Source of the DNA: Betaproteobacteria bacterium
GTDB lineage: Bacteria; Pseudomonadota; Gammaproteobacteria; Burkholderiales; Rhodocyclaceae
DNA length: 64,000 nucleotides
Assembly: GCA_016705475.1 (NCBI GenBank)
Contig: JADIYD010000014.1
Coordinates: 1-64,000, forward strand
Direction: 5' to 3'
Shown: piece by piece, positions 26,874 to 34,698 of the stretch
How positions within the stretch are numbered: the first letter of the stretch is position 1
Layout of the letters: every line of letters begins with the position of its first letter
Translations under genes and position numbers: made by a program
Notes under the pieces: generated by a model
Database searches by the model: none
What the model saw: the letters and a program-made list of their open reading frames with translations, nothing else
Told to the model about the DNA's origin: nothing

Positions 26874-28066
26874 GCGAAACGGCGTTCCCGGACCAATTTA
26901 TGCGCCAACTGACGTGCCTCGGCATCGGCCGCCAGCACATCGGCAAGGCTACCTTCAGGGCCGGCCGGCAAAGCCTGCAGAACCGCTTCGTCAAGCTGGG
27001 CAATGCCGAGGAACGGCAATGCTCCGTCAAGGAAAGCAGCGACTGCGATTTCGTTGGCCGCATTGAGGATGGCAGGCGCCGTGCCACCTTCACGCAGCAC
27101 GTCATAAGCCAGTTGTAGACAACGGAATCGTTCAAAATCCGGCGCCACAAAATCGAGGCGGGCAATCTTGAACAGGTCCAGCGGCCCGACCCCGGCGGCA
27201 ATTCGCTCAGGCCATGCCATGGCGTAAGCGATGGGCGTCCGCATGTCTGGGTTGCCCATTTGCGCGATGACTGAACCATCGATGTACTGGACGGCGGAAT
27301 GAATCACGCTTTGCGGGTGGACGACGACCTGGATCATGTCCGGCGGCGCATCAAACAGCCAGCGTGCCTCGATAACCTCGAGGCCCTTGTTCATCATGGT
27401 GGCCGAATCGACCGAAATCTTGCGTCCCATCACCCAGTTTGGATGGGCGCACGCCTGATCGGGTGTCACGTTGGCCAAATCGGCCAAGGGCGTATTGCGG
27501 AACGGGCCACCGGATGCAGTCAGCAAAATTTTCTGGACGCCGCACTGATCGAGACCCCGCGCAAAATCACCGGGCAGCGACTGGAAAATGGCATTGTGTT
27601 CGCTGTCCACCGGCAGCAGCGACGCGCCATGCTCACGCACCGCGTGCATGAACAACTCGCCGGCCATCACCAACACCTCCTTGTTGGCCAGCATGACCTT
27701 TTTACCGGCGCGCGCGGCGGCGAGCGTTGGCTCCAGGCCAGCGGCGCCGACGATAGCCGCCATCACAGCATCCACTTCCGGCAACGACGACAATTCAACG
27801 AGTGATTCGACGCCGTGGCGAATTTCCGTATCCAGCCCTGCGGCAATGCAGCGCTCGGCAAGCTGGGCCGCCAGATGGGCATCACGGAGCACTGCAAAAC
27901 GAGGACGAAACTCGACGCACTGCTCGAAAAGCTTTTCAAGCTGACTATGAGCACAAAGGGCAAAAGCCTGATAACGGTCCGGATGACGCCGGATCACGTC
28001 CAGCGTACTGACGCCAATCGAGCCGGTCGAACCGAGTACGGTGATGTTCTGCACGGTCACGCTCAC
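26870..28066 (-). CDS. dxr: 1-deoxy-D-xylulose-5-phosphate reductoisomerase
   Basis: A 398-residue NADPH enzyme, the first committed step of the MEP isoprenoid pathway. The NADPH site is VLGSTGSIGVSTLDVIRRHP; metal and substrate residues lie in LLPVDSEHNAIFQSL and LTASGGPFRNTPL; KISVDSATMMNKGLEVIEA is also conserved. It overlaps both cdsA and rseP by 4 bp, so the undecaprenyl precursor and phospholipid genes are coupled. Confidence 0.96.
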   Translation of the reverse strand: MSVTVQNITVLGSTGSIGVSTLDVIRRHPDRYQAFALCAHSQLEKLFEQCVEFRPRFAVLRDAHLAAQLAERCIAAGLDTEIRHGVESLVELSSLPEVDAVMAAIVGAAGLEPTLAAARAGKKVMLANKEVLVMAGELFMHAVREHGASLLPVDSEHNAIFQSLPGDFARGLDQCGVQKILLTASGGPFRNTPLADLANVTPDQACAHPNWVMGRKISVDSATMMNKGLEVIEARWLFDAPPDMIQVVVHPQSVIHSAVQYIDGSVIAQMGNPDMRTPIAYAMAWPERIAAGVGPLDLFKIARLDFVAPDFERFRCLQLAYDVLREGGTAPAILNAANEIAVAAFLDGALPFLGIAQLDEAVLQALPAGPEGSLADVLAADAEARQLAHKLVRERRFA

Positions 28067-28893
28067 CGGGCTGCGAACAACAGCCAGACCAGAGCCACAA
28101 CGGGCAGTGTCGAGGTCAGGCTGTCAATGCGATCAAGTACGCCACCGTGACCGGGAAGAATGTTGCTGCTGTCCTTGATGCCGGCCTTACGTTTGAGCAG
28201 CGACTCGTAGAGGTCGCCGACGATGCTGACAGCCGTCACACCCACCAGCGCAGCGACCCACAGCGGCAAGGAGACAAACTCCAGACCGAACAATTGGCGA
28301 ACCACGAGACCGTAAACAACCACACCAACACCTGCCCCGATCGCGCCTTCCCAGGTCTTGCCCGGGCTGATCGTCGGTGCCAGCTTGTGCTTGCCAAACG
28401 CTTTCCCGGAAAAATAGGCAGCAATATCCGCCATCCAGACGACCGCAAAAATACCCAGTAGCGCACCGGCGCCAAGCATCCGCAGCTGGACCATGGCCAG
28501 CCAGGTCGGAAGCAGGACTACAGCGCCGACCAGAAGGCCGGAAAAACCGCCCAGCGACCACTTGTTTTTCAGCCAGAGCGGCATCATCAGACACCAGAAA
28601 GCGGCGGCCACTGCATAGGCGATCAAAACCCAGGGCTGCGCTGGCGCGGAGAGTTCGCCGGCGCCGATAGCGTCAGGAACAGCAACAGAGAGCAGCGCGC
28701 AAAACAGGGCTGTTGCTACGCCAAGGATGATACGGCGAGTGCTCGGCCAGCCAAGCAAGGCGCCCCACTCCCAAGCGGCGACACCAATAAAAGCAGCGAC
28801 CAGCAAGGCCCAGCCGGCCTGCGATGAATAGAACAGACTGGGCAACAGCAACGCCATCAGGACCAGCGCCGTGATGACGCGTGTTTTAAGCAT
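28063..28893 (-). CDS. cdsA: Phosphatidate cytidylyltransferase
   Basis: A 276-residue integral membrane enzyme making CDP-diacylglycerol. It is highly hydrophobic, with about eight membrane segments, and has the CdsA signature near the C-terminus (SIVGDLYESLLKRKAGIKDS then LPGHGGVLDRIDSL). I chose ATG 28893 (MLKTRVITALVLMALLLPSL), which overlaps the uppS stop by 8 bp; upstream codons in this frame are only the uppS shadow. Confidence 0.95.
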   Translation of the reverse strand: MLKTRVITALVLMALLLPSLFYSSQAGWALLVAAFIGVAAWEWGALLGWPSTRRIILGVATALFCALLSVAVPDAIGAGELSAPAQPWVLIAYAVAAAFWCLMMPLWLKNKWSLGGFSGLLVGAVVLLPTWLAMVQLRMLGAGALLGIFAVVWMADIAAYFSGKAFGKHKLAPTISPGKTWEGAIGAGVGVVVYGLVVRQLFGLEFVSLPLWVAALVGVTAVSIVGDLYESLLKRKAGIKDSSNILPGHGGVLDRIDSLTSTLPVVALVWLLFAAR

Positions 28894-29647
28894 TCGGTTT
28901 TTCCACCAGTTGTTCGCTGGTTCGGCCGAAGCGCCGTTCGCGTTGCTGGAACGAGGTAATCGCCTTGTCGAACTCCGCTGTGTCGAAATCCGGCCAGAGG
29001 ATGGGTGTGAAATACAGTTCTGTATAGGCAAGCTGCCAGAGCAGGAAATTACTGATTCGCTCCTCACCGCCAGTGCGAATGAACAGATCGGGTTCCGGTG
29101 CAAAACTCATCGACAAGTGCGGTTCCAGATCACTTTCCAACCAGCCATCGCGTTTTTCAGGTTGGGCAGCCAGCATTTGATTGGTTGCCTGCATGATGTC
29201 CCAGCGCCCACCGTAGTTGGCAGCGATGGTCAGGTCGAGACGCGTGTTGCCCGCAGTGTTAGCCTCTGCTTGGCGGATAAGCTCCTGCAGGCGCGGCTCG
29301 AAACGGGACAAGTCACCAATGACGCGCAGGCGCACGCCATTGCGGTCAAGCTTTTCGACTTCCTGCTCGAGCGCCTTGACGAAGAGTTGCATGAGCAACG
29401 AAACCTCTTCCTGCGGTCGACGCCAATTTTCGGACGAAAATGCAAACAGGGTCAGGTATTGGATGCCACGCTCAAGACAGGCGCGAACCATCTCGCGCAC
29501 CAGCTCAACGCCTTTGACATGCCCTGCAACGCGCGGCAGGAAGCGTTTTTTCGCCCAGCGGCCGTTGCCATCCATGATGACGGCGACGTGCCGGGGCACG
29601 ACCGCCTCTGGCGGAACCTGTCGTGTCGAACTGGAAAAGAAGGCCAT
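28886..29647 (-). CDS. uppS: Undecaprenyl pyrophosphate synthase
   Basis: A 253-residue cis-prenyltransferase producing the C55 lipid carrier for cell wall and O-antigen. HVAVIMDGNGRWAKKR holds the catalytic Asp; also FAFSSENWRRP and the C-terminal DLFIRTGGEERISNFLLWQ with the Arg/Glu diphosphate and Mg sites. It lies 27 bp after frr. Confidence 0.96.
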   Translation of the reverse strand: MAFFSSSTRQVPPEAVVPRHVAVIMDGNGRWAKKRFLPRVAGHVKGVELVREMVRACLERGIQYLTLFAFSSENWRRPQEEVSLLMQLFVKALEQEVEKLDRNGVRLRVIGDLSRFEPRLQELIRQAEANTAGNTRLDLTIAANYGGRWDIMQATNQMLAAQPEKRDGWLESDLEPHLSMSFAPEPDLFIRTGGEERISNFLLWQLAYTELYFTPILWPDFDTAEFDKAITSFQQRERRFGRTSEQLVEKPNA

Positions 29648-29674
29648 GCAGCCGGGAATCCGAGCGGAACCGGC

Positions 29675-30232
29675 TTAAACCTGCATGAGCTCGGCCTCTT
29701 TCGCGGCGAGCATCTTGTCGACTTCAACGATGTAACGATCAGTCAGTTTCTGGACATCGTCCTGAGCCTTGCGCTCGTCATCTTCCGGAATTTCACCTTT
29801 TTTCAGGGCATCCTTGAGATGGGAGATTGCGTCACGACGCAGATTGCGAATAGCTACCTTGACGCCCTCACCTTCGGTCTTGACGATCTTGATCATTTCC
29901 TTGCGACGTTCTTCGGTCAACGCCGGCATCGGTACGCGAATGAGGTCACCCTGCGAAGCCGGATTCAGGCCAAGATCGCAATCGCGAATGGCTTTTTCGA
30001 CTTTTTGCAGCATGGTTTTTTCCCACGGCTGGACGCCGATGGTCCGGGCATCAACCAATGTGACGTTGGCCACTTGATTGACTGGCACCATGGAGCCGTA
30101 GTAATCGACCTGGACATGATCCAGCAAACCGATATGCGCGCGGCCGGTACGTACCTTCTGGAGATCGAGTCGCAGCGCCTCCAGTGATTTCTGCATCTTG
30201 CCTTCGGCGGTTTTCTTGAGTTCAGCAATCAT
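29675..30232 (-). CDS. frr: Ribosome recycling factor
   Basis: 185 residues, the usual length, with a three-helix bundle plus a small domain. Conserved blocks: LRTGRAHIGLLDHVQVDYYG (here KVRTGRAH), PWEKTMLQKVEKAIRDCDLG, NPASQGDLIRVPMPALTEER and the C-terminal KMLAAKEAELMQV. ATG 30232 has GGGAGA 8-13 bases upstream and fits family N-termini better than the in-frame start at 30277. Confidence 0.96.
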   Translation of the reverse strand: MIAELKKTAEGKMQKSLEALRLDLQKVRTGRAHIGLLDHVQVDYYGSMVPVNQVANVTLVDARTIGVQPWEKTMLQKVEKAIRDCDLGLNPASQGDLIRVPMPALTEERRKEMIKIVKTEGEGVKVAIRNLRRDAISHLKDALKKGEIPEDDERKAQDDVQKLTDRYIVEVDKMLAAKEAELMQV

Positions 30233-30245
30233 CTCTTGTTCTCCC

Positions 30246-30962
30246 TCAGCAATAGACCAGCGTACCTTCATTTTCACCGCAGACCACGCGCTTCAGCGCG
30301 CCGGCCTTGAAGATGGAAAATACGTTGATCGGCAATTTTTGATCGCGACACAGCGCGAAGGCGGTCGCATCCATCACCGCCAGATTCCTGGAGATCGCTT
30401 CGTTGAAGCTGATCTTGTCGTAGCGAGTTGCCAGCGGATCTTTCTTCGGATCGGCCGAGTAGATGCCATCCACCTTGGTCGCCTTGAGGACGATTTCGGC
30501 ACCAATCTCCGAGCCGCGCAACGCTGCAGCGGTATCGGTGGTAAAGAAGGGGTTGCCGGTGCCGGCACCAAAGATGACGATCTTGCCTTCTTCAAGATAG
30601 CGGATGGCCTTGCCGCGAATGTACGGCTCAATCACCTGCTCGATATTCAGCGCCGACTGCACGCGGGCATTCAGGCCGCACTGACGGAAGGCATCCGACA
30701 GCGCCATGGCGTTCATCACCGTGGCCAGCATACCCATGTAATCCGCAGTGGCGCGATCCATCCCGGTGGCCGTGCCGGCCATACCGCGGAAGATGTTGCC
30801 ACCGCCGATCACGACGCCGATTTCCACACCCATGTCAGCGACTGCCTTGATCTCTCCGACAATCTCCGCGATGGTCTGCGGGTTGATGCCGTAGGCGTCA
30901 TTGCCCATCAGGGCCTCGCCGGAGAGTTTCAGGAGGATGCGCTTGTATTTGGGTGCAGACAT
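30246..30962 (-). CDS. pyrH: Uridylate kinase
   Basis: A 238-residue bacterial UMP kinase of the amino-acid-kinase fold, UMP to UDP. Blocks: KRILLKLSGEALMG, IGVVIGGGNIFRG, GMLATVMNAMALSDAF, GAGTGNPFFTTDTAAALRG and the C-terminal VCGENEGTLV. ATG 30962 is preceded by AAAGGAA at good distance. It lies 13 bp upstream of frr. Confidence 0.96.
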   Translation of the reverse strand: MSAPKYKRILLKLSGEALMGNDAYGINPQTIAEIVGEIKAVADMGVEIGVVIGGGNIFRGMAGTATGMDRATADYMGMLATVMNAMALSDAFRQCGLNARVQSALNIEQVIEPYIRGKAIRYLEEGKIVIFGAGTGNPFFTTDTAAALRGSEIGAEIVLKATKVDGIYSADPKKDPLATRYDKISFNEAISRNLAVMDATAFALCRDQKLPINVFSIFKAGALKRVVCGENEGTLVYC

Positions 30963-30977
30963 CGGCGTTCCTTTCAA

Positions 30978-31877
30978 TTACTTCTTGGCAGCAGCGGCAG
31001 CAGCCTGGGCCGCAACTTCGGCAGCGAAGTCGTCTACCTTCTTCTCGATGCCTTCACCAACCATGTACAGCGTGAAGGAAGCCACCGAAGCGCCCTTTTC
31101 CTTCAGCAACTGTTCGATAGTTTGCTTGCCATCAGCAGCCTTGACGAAAACCTGACCAAGCAGGGTCACGTCCTTCAGATACTTCTGAACGGTACCTTCG
31201 GCGATCTTTTCCAGCATCGCTTCCGGTTTGCCGGCTTCACGGGCCTTTTCGATGGCAACGCGGCGTTCCATGTCGAGCAAGTCGCTGGAAACACCGGAGG
31301 CATCGAGAGACTTCGGCTTGGAAGCAGCAATATGCATCGCCAGATCCTTGCCCAGTTGCTCATCGCCACCAACCAGATCAACGAGAACGCCAACCTTGGC
31401 GCCGCCGTGGATGTAGGAAACCAGCTTGCCCTTGGCTTCGCAACGAACGAAGCGGCGGATCGACATGTTTTCGCCGATCTTGCCAACCAGTGCGGAGCGG
31501 GTCGATTCGACCGTACCTTCGCCCATCGGCAAGGCAGACAATGCTGCGACGTCAGCCGGATTGTTGGCAGCGACCAGTTGGGCGCAGCCATTGGTCAGAG
31601 CGATGAACTCGTCGTTCTTGGCAACGAAGTCGGTTTCGCTGTTAACTTCGATCATCGCACCCTGCTTGCCGTCGGCCGAGATGCTGACAGCGACGATGCC
31701 TTCAGCCGCAATACGGGTTGCAGCCTTGCTCGCCTTGTTGCCGAGCTTGATACGAAGAATTTCTTCAGCCTTGCCCATGTCGCCATCGGCTTCGGTCAGG
31801 GCCTTCTTGCATTCCATCATGGGCGCGTCGGTCTTGCCGCGCAGTTCAGCCACCATGCTTGCGGTAATTGCCGCCAT
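30978..31877 (-). CDS. tsf: Translation elongation factor Ts
   Basis: A 299-residue nucleotide exchange factor for EF-Tu. It has an N-terminal UBA-like domain (MVAELRGKTDAPMMECKKAL), the EF-Tu contact TDFVAKNDEF, and a C-terminal tail rich in Ala. AGGAGA precedes the ATG. It is separated from rpsB by 55 bp containing a terminator-like hairpin. Confidence 0.97.
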   Translation of the reverse strand: MAAITASMVAELRGKTDAPMMECKKALTEADGDMGKAEEILRIKLGNKASKAATRIAAEGIVAVSISADGKQGAMIEVNSETDFVAKNDEFIALTNGCAQLVAANNPADVAALSALPMGEGTVESTRSALVGKIGENMSIRRFVRCEAKGKLVSYIHGGAKVGVLVDLVGGDEQLGKDLAMHIAASKPKSLDASGVSSDLLDMERRVAIEKAREAGKPEAMLEKIAEGTVQKYLKDVTLLGQVFVKAADGKQTIEQLLKEKGASVASFTLYMVGEGIEKKVDDFAAEVAAQAAAAAAKK

Positions 31878-31895
31878 ATTTTTCTCCTGAGCTTT

Positions 31896-31923
31896 TAAAA
31901 CAGGCGGAGCTTAGCGCTCCGCC
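31896..31923 (-). terminator. Attenuator-like hairpin between rpsB and tsf
   Basis: On the minus strand GGCGGAGC-GCTAA-GCTCCGCC is followed by TGTTTT. The 8-bp GC stem with a short U run should partly stop transcripts after rpsB, as a partial terminator does at this junction in E. coli. Confidence 0.65.
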
Positions 31924-31932
31924 GTTACAACT

Positions 31933-32679
31933 TTATTCAGCTGCGTCGACGACTTCGACGAACTCGTCATCGCCACCGGCGCTAACGATTTCCTGCATGA
32001 CCTGATTACGGCCTTCGAGGATGGCATCAGCCACGCCGCGGGCGTAGAGCTGGATGGCACGGGAAGAGTCGTCGTTACCCGGGATGACGTAAGCAACGCC
32101 TTCCGGCGAGTGGTTGGTATCGACCACGCCGATGACCGGAATGCCGAGTTTTTCGGCTTCGGTGATGGCAATCTTGTGGTAGCCGACGTCAACAACGAAG
32201 ATGGCATCCGGCAAGCCGCCCATTTCCTTGATGCCGCCGATGGATTTCTGGAGCTTTTCCAGTTCGCGACGGAAGGTCAGCGCTTCTTTCTTCGGCATCT
32301 TTTCCAGTTCACCGGCTTCAACAGCAACTTCCATGTCCTTCAGACGCTTGATGGAGGTCTTGACAGTCTTGAAGTTGGTCAGCATGCCGCCCAGCCAGCG
32401 CTGGTCAACGAACGGGGAATTGGCGCGCAGCGCTTCTTCACCGATGATTTCGCGGGCCTGACGCTTGGTGCCGACGAACAGCACGGAACCGCGATTGGCG
32501 GAAAGCTTCTTCACGAAAGCCATGGCTTCGTTGTACTTGGCCAGGGTCTTTTCGAGGTTAACGATGTGAATCTTGTTGCGGGCACCGAAGATATACGGGG
32601 CCATCTTGGGGGACCAGAAACGGGTTTGGTGACCGAAGTGGACACCGGCTTCCAGCATTTCGCGCATGGTAACGGACAT
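31933..32679 (-). CDS. rpsB: Ribosomal protein S2
   Basis: A 248-residue small-subunit protein. Blocks: MREMLEAGVHFGHQTRFWSP, RNKIHIVNLEKTLAKYNEA, VDQRWLGGMLTNFKTV and VVDTNHSPEGVAYVIPGNDD. I chose ATG 32679, which has AAGGAG 8 bases upstream; the frame is open further up without a ribosome binding site. Confidence 0.97.
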   Translation of the reverse strand: MSVTMREMLEAGVHFGHQTRFWSPKMAPYIFGARNKIHIVNLEKTLAKYNEAMAFVKKLSANRGSVLFVGTKRQAREIIGEEALRANSPFVDQRWLGGMLTNFKTVKTSIKRLKDMEVAVEAGELEKMPKKEALTFRRELEKLQKSIGGIKEMGGLPDAIFVVDVGYHKIAITEAEKLGIPVIGVVDTNHSPEGVAYVIPGNDDSSRAIQLYARGVADAILEGRNQVMQEIVSAGGDDEFVEVVDAAE

Positions 32680-32842
32680 TGTAAAACTCCTTAAGGGTTG
32701 TACCTCCACCCGCCTGAAACGCCCGCCATTATTGAATTCTGGCAGACACCCTTAATCGGCGGATGTGTGGATTTTGGTTGCCTGCACCGTGCAGACCACC
32801 GTTTTTTCAGCCATAACGGCTGAGAAAAACCTGCGGATTATA
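32680..32842 (-). promoter_or_regulatory. rpsB promoter -10 and structured leader
   Basis: On the minus strand TATAAT lies at 32837-32842; the -35 is weak. The leader of about 150 nt includes a hairpin with arms TTTTTCTCAGCC and GGCTGAAAAAA (32804-32827) and no U run on its 3' side. Ribosomal protein S2 represses its own mRNA through a leader in enterobacteria; whether this hairpin plays that part is inference. Confidence 0.45.
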
Positions 32843-32867
32843 GCAGCTGAACAGGCTTTCCGGAAGC

Positions 32868-33779
32868 TCAATAACCGTTCTGTTTGAGCGCCAGCAACTG
32901 CAGCATGCGCGCCAGATACGGTTGCCAGTCGGGCATCTGCAAGCCGAAGTCGGTTTCGAGGCGGGTGCAGTCAAGGCGCGAGTTAGCCGGGCGCCGAGCC
33001 CGTGTCGGATACTGTGCCGTCGTGATGGCTTGAATCGCTTCCGGCGTCAGGCGAAGATTAAATCCCGGCATCTGCCCGGCCAGCCCAACGATGGTCCTGG
33101 CGAACTCGCACCAACTGACCGGTCGCGCTGCGGCCAGATGGTAGATTTCATTTTTGGCCATTTTTTCCGGTTGACCGCGGCGAACCATGGCCAGGACGAC
33201 GCCGGTCACTGTAGCTACCATCGCTGCCGGCGTCGGCGAACCAATCTGGTCATCGACGACATCCAGACTTTCCTTTTGACGCGCCAAGCGCAGGATGGTC
33301 TTGACGAAATTTTCACCGCGCGCACCAAACACCCAGCTGGTGCGGAAGATCAGTGACCTGCCCCCGACGGCGCGAATGGCCTCCTCACCAGCCAGCTTGG
33401 TCCGCCCGTAAACTCCCTGCGGCGCGGTCGGGTCTGCCTCAACATACGGCGTGGCCTTACTGCCGTCAAAGACGTAGTCGGTCGAATAGTGGACCAGCAA
33501 GGCATCGAGCATGGCAGCCTCCTCGGCCAGAACGCCGGGCGCTTCGGCATTGATTCGGTGAGCCAGTTCGGGTTCGGACTCGGCCCTGTCTACAGCCGTG
33601 TAGGCAGTTGCATTGACGATTACCGAAGGCCGCATGGTGCGCACCACGGAACGAATCTGCGCCGGATCTGCCAGATCGCATTGAGGGCGGCCGCAAGCCA
33701 CCACGGCCCCATGCGGCGCCAACGATCGTTGCAGTTGCCAGCCAACCTGGCCATCCTTGCCGAGCAAAAGAATCGTCAT
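32868..33779 (-). CDS. rfbD: dTDP-4-dehydrorhamnose reductase
   Basis: A 303-residue extended-SDR enzyme, last step of dTDP-L-rhamnose synthesis. MTILLLGKDGQVGWQLQRSL is the NADPH-binding turn; STDYVFDGS and the YGRTKLAGE active site (Tyr-x3-Lys) are intact. It stands apart from other rhamnose genes. Residues around 200-212 (RRGQPEKMAKNEI) are encoded by a near-perfect copy of the dispersed repeat at 33145-33180, in the variable part between the cofactor and substrate domains. Confidence 0.92.
   Translation of the reverse strand: MTILLLGKDGQVGWQLQRSLAPHGAVVACGRPQCDLADPAQIRSVVRTMRPSVIVNATAYTAVDRAESEPELAHRINAEAPGVLAEEAAMLDALLVHYSTDYVFDGSKATPYVEADPTAPQGVYGRTKLAGEEAIRAVGGRSLIFRTSWVFGARGENFVKTILRLARQKESLDVVDDQIGSPTPAAMVATVTGVVLAMVRRGQPEKMAKNEIYHLAAARPVSWCEFARTIVGLAGQMPGFNLRLTPEAIQAITTAQYPTRARRPANSRLDCTRLETDFGLQMPDWQPYLARMLQLLALKQNGY
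33145..33180 (-). repeat. Dispersed 40-bp repeat, copy 4 (inside rfbD)
   Basis: The minus strand reads CCGCGGTCAACCGGAAAAAA then TGGCCAAAAATGAAAT, almost the consensus. It is fully in frame within rfbD, encoding RGQPEKMAKNEI. Confidence 0.8.
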
Positions 33780-33897
33780 CGGGGAATCCGCCTATTGAAA
33801 ATGGCCCCAAGTATGCCATTTCAGGCGCTGTCAGCTTTGCGAAACCCGCCCCATCATTTATTCTTCTCCTTTGCCAACGCACCACAGAACAACAGCC

Positions 33898-34698
33898 ATG
33901 AGCATCAGCATCAAGACCCCGGACGAAATCGAAAAAATGAGAATTGCCGGTCGTCTGGCCGGGGAAGTCCTCGACTACATCGAACCCTTCGTCAAGGTCG
34001 GCATCACCACGGATGAGCTCGACAAGCTTTGTCACGACTACATGGTCAATGTGCAGGGCTGCATTCCCGCCCCGCTCAACTATGCACCATCGGGCTACAA
34101 CCCGTACCCCAAGTCGATCTGCACCTCGGTCAACCAGCAAGTCTGCCACGGCGTTCCTGGTGAGCGCGTGCTGAAGAATGGCGACATCATCAATCTCGAC
34201 ATCACGACCATCAAGGATGGCTACCACGGCGATACCAGCCGGATGTTCATCGTCGGCGAAGGCTCCATCCAGGCCAAGCGCCTGTGCGAAATCACCTTCG
34301 AATGCATGTGGCTGGGTATTTCAGTCGTCAAGCCCGGCGCGCATCTCGGCGATATCGGCGCGATTATCCAAAAATATGCCGAGAAGAACGGCTGCTCGGT
34401 TGTCCGCGAGTTTTGCGGTCACGGCATTGGCGCCAAGTTCCATGAAGACCCACAGGTGCTGCACTATGGCAAGGGCGGTACTGGCCCCAAGCTGGAGCCG
34501 GGCATGATCTTCACCATTGAACCGATGATCAACGCCGGCAAGGCTGCCATCCGCGAAATGGCCGATGGCTGGACCATTGTCACCAAGGACCGCAGCCTCT
34601 CGGCGCAATGGGAACACACCGTGCTGGTCACCGAGACCGGGTACGAAGTCATGACGCTTTCTGCCGGTGGCCGCGCCAAACCTGACTGGATCAACTGA
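33898..34698 (+). CDS. map: Methionine aminopeptidase
   Basis: A 266-residue type I enzyme removing N-terminal Met. Metal ligands appear in LDITTIKDGYHGDTSRMF (two Asp), the His of GHGIGAKFHEDPQVLHYG, FTIEPMINAG (Glu) and QWEHTVLVTE (Glu). It starts at ATG 33898 (MSISIKTPDEIEKMRIAGRL). The stop overlaps the glnD start by one base (TGATG). In E. coli map is also next to glnD and rpsB, but divergently; here rfbD has come between map and rpsB. Confidence 0.96.
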   Translation: MSISIKTPDEIEKMRIAGRLAGEVLDYIEPFVKVGITTDELDKLCHDYMVNVQGCIPAPLNYAPSGYNPYPKSICTSVNQQVCHGVPGERVLKNGDIINLDITTIKDGYHGDTSRMFIVGEGSIQAKRLCEITFECMWLGISVVKPGAHLGDIGAIIQKYAEKNGCSVVREFCGHGIGAKFHEDPQVLHYGKGGTGPKLEPGMIFTIEPMINAGKAAIREMADGWTIVTKDRSLSAQWEHTVLVTETGYEVMTLSAGGRAKPDWIN

